Source: Sphingobacteriaceae bacterium
GTDB taxonomy: Bacteria; Bacteroidota; Bacteroidia; Sphingobacteriales; Sphingobacteriaceae
Length of the DNA stretch: 6,496 nt
Direction of reading: 5' to 3'
Assembly: GCA_947458775.1 (NCBI GenBank)
Contig: CANGZX010000044.1
Span: forward strand, 1 to 6,496
Part shown: positions 1 to 6,045 of the stretch, one piece after another
How positions within the stretch are numbered: position 1 is the first letter of the stretch
Layout of the letters: every line of letters begins with the position of its first letter
The notes under the pieces: model-generated
The model's input: the letters and a program-made list of their open reading frames with translations, nothing else
Databases searched by the model: none
Told to the model about the DNA's origin: nothing
Program-made: the position numbers and the translations under genes

Positions 1-519
1 GGTAGCCAAATAGCCGTTTGCTGAAAGTGCAAAACCGGTACCGCCAAATTGGCCTGGGTTAGCGGGCCCTTTTTTAGTATTGATATTTTTAGCCAATACA
101 CTTTGAGAACGCTTGATGCTATTGATTTCTCTACGCAAGGCACTATAATAAGAAGAATGATCAGCAAAATATCCAGAAAATAAAAGCGTACCAAATACCG
201 CTGTTATGGCTACAGTTGCGGCAATGGCTAAATTGGCTCGGTAGCGTTTCCACAATTGAATAACGTTTGCAGAAGTAGGTATTAAGTCGTTTTTTAAAGA
301 CACTACATCAATTTGCTCGTGAATTAAGTCCATAGCGTGCTGTAAACGCTGACGTTCGCCATAGGCGGCCAGCATAGCCATAAACTCTTTGTGAGCGTTT
401 ACCTGTTGCTGAATATCTGGATTTTCTTTGCAAAGTAATTCAAATGCGGCACGTTCTGCCGGAGAAAATTCTCCACGTAGGTATGCTTCGGTTTGATTGA
501 TTAGCTGTGCGTCTTTCAT
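1..519 (-). CDS. Membrane-anchored protein with anti-sigma-like N-terminus and start of a trypsin/HtrA-like protease domain (partial, 3' end missing)
   Basis: The reading frame is open from an ATG at 519 to the left edge, giving 173 residues with no stop. Residues 1-75 are soluble and charged, with an EAYLRGEFSPAER stretch (11-23) like the N-termini of Bacteroidota anti-sigma factors. Residues 89-94 (LWKRYR) are basic and precede one hydrophobic segment at about 95-118, so the N-terminus should lie in the cytoplasm. A polar linker (about 120-158) leads to GTGFALSANGYLAT (160-173). That motif resembles the first strands of S1/HtrA-type serine proteases, where the catalytic His usually follows within a few residues; here that part is outside the window, so no catalytic residue is seen. 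The ATG overlaps the TGA of the sigma gene upstream (ATGA, 516-519), which implies coupled translation. I infer a periplasmic protease or sensor that also binds the sigma factor. A non-catalytic trypsin fold is possible. Confidence 0.72.
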   Translation of the reverse strand, partial: MKDAQLINQTEAYLRGEFSPAERAAFELLCKENPDIQQQVNAHKEFMAMLAAYGERQRLQHAMDLIHEQIDVVSLKNDLIPTSANVIQLWKRYRANLAIAATVAITAVFGTLLFSGYFADHSSYYSALRREINSIKRSQSVLAKNINTKKGPANPGQFGGTGFALSANGYLAT

Positions 520-1130
520 AATTCTAGTCCCCCGTCTTTAAAAAACAACTTTTTAAGTCGCTGTAAACATTTATATTTTTGCGTTTTGGCATTATCTGCA
601 TTAGTGTAGCCAAATTGCTCACAAATTTCTTGCATGGAACGGCTATTTAAATAAAACTCTTCGATAATAGTTTTACAGGGTTCGCCCAATTGCCCCAATG
701 CATGTTGCATTTGTTTAAACTGCTCATTTCGCTCTTCGTGCTGTTCTATATCAGTTTCCACATCGGCCACCGACTCTAGTTCGTACGTTTGTGCAGAAAA
801 TCTGCTGTTTTGGTTTAATTTTTTAAGCCATAAATGCCGGCAAACTGCATATATATAAGTTTTAAGTTTGCTATTAAGCTCAAAATTGCCGGTTGTTATT
901 TTCGTATATAAAACAATAACTGCTTCTTGAAAAATATCTTTTGCATCGTCTTCGTTCCCGTTATTATTGAGTACCAATTGTAGTATCATCGGGAAATAAG
1001 CAGTATAAAGCGCATCAAGACTGTTTGTAGCCCCATTGCGGATGCCTTGTATCAAGTCATTATCCGCTGAAATTGAACTATTTATCTTATTTCTCAAGGT
1101 TAATACGCTTTTGTTTGAATAGTAACCCAA
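516..1130 (-). CDS. ECF-type RNA polymerase sigma-70 factor
   Basis: This 204-residue protein should direct RNA polymerase to a small set of promoters. Region 2 lies at about 39-106, with the acidic helix EDDAKDIFQEA (60-70) and the aromatic/basic stretch TYIYAVCRHLWLKKL (91-105) typical of -10 recognition. An acidic linker (about 115-140) leads to region 4 (about 142-196), whose helix-turn-helix covers SMQEICEQFGY and the basic QKYKCLQRLKKLF. Regions 1 and 3 are absent, as expected of the ECF group. The start is uncertain. There is no in-frame ATG between the upstream stop (1149-1151) and region 2, and the frame as given opens with TTG at 1130. Other TTG codons lie at 1097 and 1055; family members usually begin shortly before the LIQGIRNG stretch (26-33). 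The stop overlaps the next gene's ATG, so the two are one unit and the partner is probably its regulator. Its targets cannot be told from the window. Confidence 0.88.
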   Translation of the reverse strand: MGYYSNKSVLTLRNKINSSISADNDLIQGIRNGATNSLDALYTAYFPMILQLVLNNNGNEDDAKDIFQEAVIVLYTKITTGNFELNSKLKTYIYAVCRHLWLKKLNQNSRFSAQTYELESVADVETDIEQHEERNEQFKQMQHALGQLGEPCKTIIEEFYLNSRSMQEICEQFGYTNADNAKTQKYKCLQRLKKLFFKDGGLEL

Positions 1131-1181
1131 TGATAGGAAAATATTTTTTTACTTTTTTTTAGTTTTTACGGGTTACCTTTT

Positions 1182-1189
1182 TAATTTTG
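1182..1189 (+). promoter_or_regulatory. Bacteroidota-type -7 promoter box for the small lipoprotein gene
   Basis: TAATTTTG is an exact match to the Bacteroidota -7 consensus TAnnTTTG. It sits 46 bases before the ATG at 1236 and would give a start of transcription near 1195 and an A/T-rich leader of about 40 bases. I see no good TTG/TTTG -33 element. Long T-runs at 1145-1168 just upstream could act like an UP element (inference). Confidence 0.6.
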
Positions 1190-1235
1190 CAGTATTAACA
1201 ACAAATTATTAATAATTAACTTTAAACAAAAAAAC

Positions 1236-1418
1236 ATGAAAAACTTATTCAAATTCGGTTTCTTAGCTTTAGCTATTTCTTTATCTGTTGCTGCTTGTTC
1301 TTCTAACAAAACTGAAGAAGTTGCTGCTGACACTGCTGCTGTTGATACTACTGCTGTAGATACTACTGCTGTTGATACTGCTGCTGTTGCTGCTGATACT
1401 ACTGCTGCTACTAAGTAA
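1236..1418 (+). CDS. Small Ala/Asp/Thr/Val-repeat lipoprotein
   Basis: This 60-residue protein starts at an ATG after an A-rich leader (aaacaaaaaaac) typical of Bacteroidota. Residues 1-20 are a lipoprotein signal peptide: basic MKNLFK, a hydrophobic core, then the lipobox VAAC with the lipidated Cys at 21. The mature part (21-60) starts CSSNKTEE and then consists almost only of five-residue units of the form [A/V]-D-T-[T/A]-A. It has five Asp and two Glu against two Lys, so it is acidic, and no fold is expected. All 16 Ala codons are GCT and all 10 Thr codons are ACT, unlike the mixed usage in the neighbouring genes, which suggests very high expression. It has its own promoter and a strong terminator, so it is a single-gene unit. 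Short lipoproteins of this composition occur in Bacteroidota, but I know no assigned function. Surface or periplasmic location cannot be decided. Confidence 0.82.
   Translation: MKNLFKFGFLALAISLSVAACSSNKTEEVAADTAAVDTTAVDTTAVDTAAVAADTTAATK
1326..1406 (+). repeat. Imperfect 15-bp tandem repeat inside the lipoprotein gene
   Basis: Five in-frame 15-base units encode A/V-D-T-T/A-A: 1326-1340, 1341-1355, 1356-1370, 1371-1385 and 1392-1406. The last is offset by a 6-base GTTGCT insert. The units at 1341 and 1356 differ at a single base (GTT versus GTA). The near-identity at DNA level suggests growth by slippage or unequal exchange, although the uniform codon choice also contributes. Confidence 0.8.
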
Positions 1419-1440
1419 TTAGAAACAACTACTGAAAGAG

Positions 1441-1471
1441 AAACCGTTAGATCTTCTAACGGTTTTTTTTT
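1441..1471 (+). terminator. Intrinsic terminator of the lipoprotein gene
   Basis: A perfect 11-bp stem, AAACCGTTAGA (1441-1451) with TCTAACGGTTT (1455-1465), closes on a TCT loop. A run of nine T (1463-1471) overlaps the end of the stem and continues past it. It begins 22 bases after the TAA. On the opposite strand only three T would follow, so it acts mainly on plus-strand transcripts. Confidence 0.92.
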
Positions 1472-1489
1472 GCCCAAAATTTAGGGAAT

Positions 1490-1527
1490 AAAAAAAAAGC
1501 GTGCATTCCGAAGAGTACACGCTTTTT
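1490..1527 (-). terminator. Intrinsic terminator of the efflux operon, probably bidirectional
   Basis: Read on the minus strand, a hairpin AGCGTG...CACGCT (1498-1523) is extended by a U-G wobble, an A-U pair, one C-A mismatch and two more pairs, and is closed by a C(UUCG)G tetraloop, an unusually stable loop. It is followed by nine T on the minus strand (A-run at 1490-1498). On the plus strand five T follow (1523-1527), so it can also back up the lipoprotein terminator. It lies about 20 bases after the pump gene's stop. Confidence 0.87.
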
Positions 1528-1544
1528 AAGTTATTATCAGGTAT

Positions 1545-4500
1545 TTATTTTTTAAAGAACCCTTTTACTTTTTTACTATTGCTATCTGCCAGCAAATACA
1601 TGCATGGCACCAATACTAAGGTTAAAAAGGTAGCAAAGCTTAAACCAAATATCATAGTCCACGATAAAGGGCCCCAAAAAGCTACGTTATCGCCACCAAA
1701 GAATATATGCGGGTTAAAGCTGCTGAACAATTCGGCAAAATCTATATTAAGCCCTACAGCTAAGGGAACGAGGCCTAGCATGGTTGCTGTAGCAGTTAGC
1801 AAAACAGGAGTCATACGGGTACGGCCAGCCTCTATAACAGCTTCTTTAACTGGCATACCCTGCTCTACCAGCAAATCGGTAAATTCTACTAACAAAATAC
1901 CATTACGCACCACAATACCGGCTAAGGCTACAATGCCTATACCCGACATCACGATAGACATATCCATTCTAAAAATGGTTATACCTAATATTACCCCGAT
2001 AATACTGAATAAAATTTCGGATAGAATGATAATGGGCTTGGATACGGAATTGAATTGGGTAACTAAAATAATGAGTATGAGGCCCAATGAAATCAGCAAG
2101 GCATTTCCCAAAAAGGCAGCGGTTTCCATTTGCTCTTCTTGTTCGCCAGCCATTTTAACGCTCACCGCATCTAGTTTAGGAAATTGATCTACTTCTTCTT
2201 GTATGGCTGCCACTACCTCGTTTGGATTGTAACCACCAAGCACATTAGACGATAAAATAATGATGCGTTTTTGTTGCTTGCGTTTAATGCCTCCATAGGT
2301 ATTCACATACTCCACTCCTGCAAAAGCCGAAACTGGCACCTGACGAATCATACCGCCCATTCCCATATCGCGGTAGGTTATTTTCATGTTGCGTAAGGCT
2401 TCTACATTATTTCGTTGACTTTCTTGGGCCCGCAAGTTAATGGGATAATCTTCGTTTAGATCTCTAAACTTGGAAACTTCTTTCCCATAAATGGCTGTAC
2501 GCAAATCCATTCCAATTTGCCCGCTCGAAATACCCTCTCGGTTGGCACGTTCGCGGTCTATATCAAAAATAATTTCGGGTTTATTGTTCTGAAAATCTGA
2601 TTTCAACTCTTCTACTCCTGGAATTTGCTTGGCATCGAGGTATTTTTTCAATCGCTCGGAGCCAGCTACCAATGCATCTAAATTATCTCCAGTAAGTTCT
2701 ATGGAAATAGGTTTTGCCGTTGGAGGTCCGTTTTGCTCTTGCGCTATGGTAATTTCGGCACTTGGAATGCCTTTTACTACATCTCGTAATTTAGAGAGGT
2801 ATAGCGACGTACTTTCTCCATTGCGTTTACCAAATTCTACAAATGCTACAGTTACTTTCCCTCTATTGGGGTAATTTCCTTGATCTTCGTCTTGTGGATC
2901 GGTTACACCCACCGTTACATTGGATATAATAGACGAAACGATTGGGTTGGATTTTCCCACCACCTTGGTTACTCTATTTTCTACTTCCTTTACCACCTCG
3001 TTGGTATAAGCCTGATCGGTGCCTATGGGCATGCTTACATACACGTATATAAAATTAGGATCGCTGGTAGGGAAAAATACCACCTTTGGCGGCACAATAC
3101 CCAGGAGCATAAATGAGAATACAAACAAGCCTACCGTTCCCCATAATATGGTTTTTGGTTTTTCTAAGGCCCATTTTAGTAAAGCTACATAGCGTAATTG
3201 AAACTTGGGCCAGGTATGTTCTTGAAACTTTTGAATAGCTTGGGTGAGGTAAAAATGATTGAGTAGATACAACCCAGCTAAAAACACCATAAAGTTCCCA
3301 AAACCGAAGCTAATGAAATACGCTATAAGCGCCAAGCCTGCAAATACATACAGTGTTTTCTTCACTTTAGGGGTAAAGCTTGGTTTTTCTTCGTTGGGGT
3401 GGTGTGCTTGCATAAAATCGACCGCAAAAACCGGATTGATGATGTAGGCAACCACAAGTGATGCCAATAGCGTAATAATAAGTGTTACTGGCAAAAAGAA
3501 CATGAATTTACCAATAACTCCCGGCCAAAATAATAAAGGGACAAAAGGAGCTAGCGTGGTTAAGGTACCCGATAAAACAGGCATAAAAACTTCACCGGCG
3601 GCCATTTTTGCTGCTTTAACAATGGGCACTTTCCCATTATTAAAAATACGGTGGGTGTTTTCAATCACCACAATGGCATCATCTACCACAATACCTAAAC
3701 CCAATAGGAAAGAGAACAACACAATCATGTTCATCGTGAAACTGAAACCAAAGAAACCACCCAAAGCAGGCATGGCTAAAAAGGCTACAAACATGGAGAG
3801 TGGTACCGACATGGCCACAAATAGGGCATTGGTTACACCCATAAAAAACATCAGAATGAGTGTTACCAAAATAAAACCAATTATAATGGTGTTTATTAAA
3901 TCGTGTAGGGTTACTCGTGTTTGATCGGATTGATCGCCGGTGGTGGTTACATTTAGGCTTTTCGGCAGAGAGCCTTCCTTCAACTCTGCAATAAGTGCAC
4001 TAATTTTATCGGAGGCCTCAATTAAGTTTTCGCCGCTACGTTTTTTGACATTTAGGGTTATTACATTTTTGCCATATAAGCGGGCATAACTTTCTTGTTC
4101 TTTAAAGGCATCCTTTACCTCGGCAATGTCTTTTAAATACACCGATGCTCCGGTTGGCGTTTTCACCACTAAATTGGCTATTTCATCTGCACTTTTAAAT
4201 TCTTTTTTAACGTTTAGCGTTCTGCGTACGCCATCCATTTTAACCGTACCGCCAGAAATAGTTAGATTTTCATAACCTACTGCCGATTCGATATCTCTGA
4301 ATGAAATTTGGGCAGCAGCCATTTTATTTAGATCGGCATTTATTTGAACTTCGGGATCTAAAGCTCCTACAATATCTACCCCAGAAATTTCTTTTAAGGC
4401 CTCTATCCTATCTTTCAATACATCGGCATATTCTTTTAGTTTTTTAAGATCGAAATCGCCCGAAATATTTACATACATAATGGGCAAATCGGCCAAATTT

Positions 4501-4916
4501 ATGTCCATTACATTGGGTTCTTTGGGCAAATCGTTGGGTAGATCCTGACGAGCTTTATCAACCGCATCTTTTACCCGTTGTTTGGCATCCTTAATATCTA
4601 CGTTGGTATTAAATTCTGCCGTAATTACCGATACATCTTGGTACGATTTAGAGGTAATTTTCTTAAGCCCAGAAGTAGATTTTAATTGCTTCTCCAACTG
4701 TTTGGTCACCAAATTTTCCATATTCTCGGGCGATGTGCCGGGATAAATGGTTTGCACGAAAATCTTGGGAATGATAACTTCCGGAAAATTTTCTTTTGGT
4801 AAATTTTGGTACGACGAATAGCCTAGCAACACCAAAATAAAGGTGAATACATAAATGGCTGTTTTATTATCTATAGCCCAACTTGAGGGCTTAAATTCTT
4901 TGTTCAAATCTTTCAT
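1545..4916 (-). CDS. RND-family efflux pump, inner-membrane permease (HAE-1 type)
   Basis: This 1123-residue protein is the proton-driven pump of a tripartite efflux system, taking substrates from the periplasm or outer leaflet to the outer-membrane channel. It shows the two-fold RND layout: TM1 (about 20-37), a large periplasmic porter domain (40-335), TM2-TM6 (341-494), TM7 (589-607), a second porter domain (612-930) and TM8-TM12 (934-1108). The TM4 motif VVDDAIVVIEN has the Asp pair 412-413 matching AcrB D407/D408. R1034 and T1041 match AcrB R971/T978, while the AcrB K940 position is Arg (R1004). The Asp pair argues for drugs, detergents or other hydrophobic substrates rather than metals. 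It is longer than AcrB (1049): a segment at about 500-570 holds two extra hydrophobic stretches, and there is an added loop at about 1055-1083. The ATG at 4916 follows the adaptor gene by 18 bases, and the terminator lies just downstream. The actual substrate cannot be read from the sequence. Confidence 0.95.
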   Translation of the reverse strand: MKDLNKEFKPSSWAIDNKTAIYVFTFILVLLGYSSYQNLPKENFPEVIIPKIFVQTIYPGTSPENMENLVTKQLEKQLKSTSGLKKITSKSYQDVSVITAEFNTNVDIKDAKQRVKDAVDKARQDLPNDLPKEPNVMDINLADLPIMYVNISGDFDLKKLKEYADVLKDRIEALKEISGVDIVGALDPEVQINADLNKMAAAQISFRDIESAVGYENLTISGGTVKMDGVRRTLNVKKEFKSADEIANLVVKTPTGASVYLKDIAEVKDAFKEQESYARLYGKNVITLNVKKRSGENLIEASDKISALIAELKEGSLPKSLNVTTTGDQSDQTRVTLHDLINTIIIGFILVTLILMFFMGVTNALFVAMSVPLSMFVAFLAMPALGGFFGFSFTMNMIVLFSFLLGLGIVVDDAIVVIENTHRIFNNGKVPIVKAAKMAAGEVFMPVLSGTLTTLAPFVPLLFWPGVIGKFMFFLPVTLIITLLASLVVAYIINPVFAVDFMQAHHPNEEKPSFTPKVKKTLYVFAGLALIAYFISFGFGNFMVFLAGLYLLNHFYLTQAIQKFQEHTWPKFQLRYVALLKWALEKPKTILWGTVGLFVFSFMLLGIVPPKVVFFPTSDPNFIYVYVSMPIGTDQAYTNEVVKEVENRVTKVVGKSNPIVSSIISNVTVGVTDPQDEDQGNYPNRGKVTVAFVEFGKRNGESTSLYLSKLRDVVKGIPSAEITIAQEQNGPPTAKPISIELTGDNLDALVAGSERLKKYLDAKQIPGVEELKSDFQNNKPEIIFDIDRERANREGISSGQIGMDLRTAIYGKEVSKFRDLNEDYPINLRAQESQRNNVEALRNMKITYRDMGMGGMIRQVPVSAFAGVEYVNTYGGIKRKQQKRIIILSSNVLGGYNPNEVVAAIQEEVDQFPKLDAVSVKMAGEQEEQMETAAFLGNALLISLGLILIILVTQFNSVSKPIIILSEILFSIIGVILGITIFRMDMSIVMSGIGIVALAGIVVRNGILLVEFTDLLVEQGMPVKEAVIEAGRTRMTPVLLTATATMLGLVPLAVGLNIDFAELFSSFNPHIFFGGDNVAFWGPLSWTMIFGLSFATFLTLVLVPCMYLLADSNSKKVKGFFKK

Positions 4917-4934
4917 TTGCGCTCTATAAAGCTT

Positions 4935-6026
4935 TTATAATTTAACTAAATCGCCTTCATTTAAATCGGCTAAACCGGTTAAAATAACCTTGTCGCCCAC
5001 TTTTAAACCCGAAAGCACTTCGGCTTTACCTTCCGAAATTTTGCCCAATTTTAGTACCGCTTTTTTAGCTTTTCCGCCTTCGGCAACAAACACATAATCG
5101 CCATTTTCAGATTTCTGGATGGCATTGATAGGCACCGTTAATGCTTTTTCTTTTTTATAATCAACAATTTTAAGCACGGCCACCATATTGGCTCTGTAGC
5201 TCGATTTTGAGGGGAGATTTACTTCTACCGAGAAACTTCTAGACGCCTGATCGATGGTTTTAGCGGCAAAAGTTAAACGGGTGTTTAAGGTATCGGGTAT
5301 GTCTGGGAATATTAAATTCACTTCATCGCCCTGATTGATATGACTAGCATAGGACTCAGCCACCATGGCTTTGGCTTTTAAATTAGAGGTGTTTACCACC
5401 CGAACCCCAGGCATACCTGGCATAACCGCTTGGCCTACCTTAAAATCCATTTGATCTACTACCCCATTTATTGGTGATTTAATGCGATACAAAGCTGCCT
5501 GAGACTGTAGGGTGCGCATTCTGCGTACCAAACCATCACGTTGGGTTTTGGCACTTAAATATTGTACCTCGGTACCAATTTTCTGATCCCAAAGGTTTTT
5601 CTGACGTTGAAATAAGGTACTTGCCAATTCCAATTGGGTTTGCAACTCATCCATGTTTTGGCGCAATACCTGATCATCTAACTGAGCCAAAATTTGTCCT
5701 TTTTTAACAGATTGACCTGGTTTTGCATAAATAGCGGTAACCAAGCCCTGTGCTTCGGCACTTACTTGTACATTTTGCTCTGCATCTACCTTGCCTTGTA
5801 CCACTAAAAAATTGCGGAAGGTTTCTTCTTCTATCGTAAATACGTTAACCTGCTTGGTATTGGCTACAGCAGCTTTGGCACCCACTTCGGCTTCTAGCTC
5901 GGCGATTTTTTGGTTTAATGTCGCTCTTTCCTTTTTCAGCTTCTCTAATTGTACTTGTTTATCTCCTGTATTGGAACCACAAGCCGCAATAAATAAAGCT
6001 ATACTGATGTATAAAATTGATTTCAT
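4935..6026 (-). CDS. RND efflux periplasmic adaptor (membrane fusion protein), lipoprotein
   Basis: This 363-residue protein joins the inner-membrane pump to the outer-membrane channel. Residues 1-15 form a lipoprotein signal with lipobox IAAC and lipidated Cys at 16. Residues 24-50 form a heptad-like charged helix (QLEKLKKERATLNQKIAELEA). The two halves of the lipoyl/barrel-sandwich domain are visible around VQVSAEAQGLVTAIYAKPGQ (87-106) and YRIKSPINGVVDQMDFKVGQ (180-199). Between them lies the alpha-hairpin (about 115-178) that docks with the TolC-type channel. The beta-barrel domain follows (about 215-290), then the membrane-proximal domain, ending DLNEGDLVKL. Length and order are normal for HlyD/AcrA-like adaptors. 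No Met- or His-rich metal-binding stretch is seen, in line with a non-metal pump. The start ATG at 6026 is fixed by the signal peptide and lies 19 bases after the channel gene's stop, so the genes should be on one transcript. Confidence 0.94.
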   Translation of the reverse strand: MKSILYISIALFIAACGSNTGDKQVQLEKLKKERATLNQKIAELEAEVGAKAAVANTKQVNVFTIEEETFRNFLVVQGKVDAEQNVQVSAEAQGLVTAIYAKPGQSVKKGQILAQLDDQVLRQNMDELQTQLELASTLFQRQKNLWDQKIGTEVQYLSAKTQRDGLVRRMRTLQSQAALYRIKSPINGVVDQMDFKVGQAVMPGMPGVRVVNTSNLKAKAMVAESYASHINQGDEVNLIFPDIPDTLNTRLTFAAKTIDQASRSFSVEVNLPSKSSYRANMVAVLKIVDYKKEKALTVPINAIQKSENGDYVFVAEGGKAKKAVLKLGKISEGKAEVLSGLKVGDKVILTGLADLNEGDLVKL

Positions 6027-6045
6027 ATGATTTTGATCTGATTAT

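Noticed and set aside
1202..1209. Minus-strand ATAATTTG as a promoter box for the sigma gene
   Set aside because: The TA and TTTG halves are separated by one base too few for the TAnnTTTG consensus, and no -33 partner is clear.
1181..1477. Minus-strand open frame of 98 codons across the lipoprotein gene
   Set aside because: Its Val/Ala/Ser/Thr repeats are the reverse complement of the lipoprotein repeats; the plus-strand frame has the signal peptide, promoter and terminator.
1501..2187. Long plus-strand open frame of 228 codons
   Set aside because: It lies opposite the 3' end of the pump gene in a well-supported frame, starts inside the terminator hairpin and shows no recognisable protein features.
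3502..3924. Plus-strand open frames inside the pump gene, including those at 2629-2874, 2880-3116 and 3259-3447
   Set aside because: All are antisense shadows of the pump coding sequence, with no own initiation signals or family features.
5791..6030. Plus-strand open frame of 79 codons opposite the adaptor N-terminus
   Set aside because: It is antisense to the signal peptide and coiled coil of the adaptor, which are well supported.
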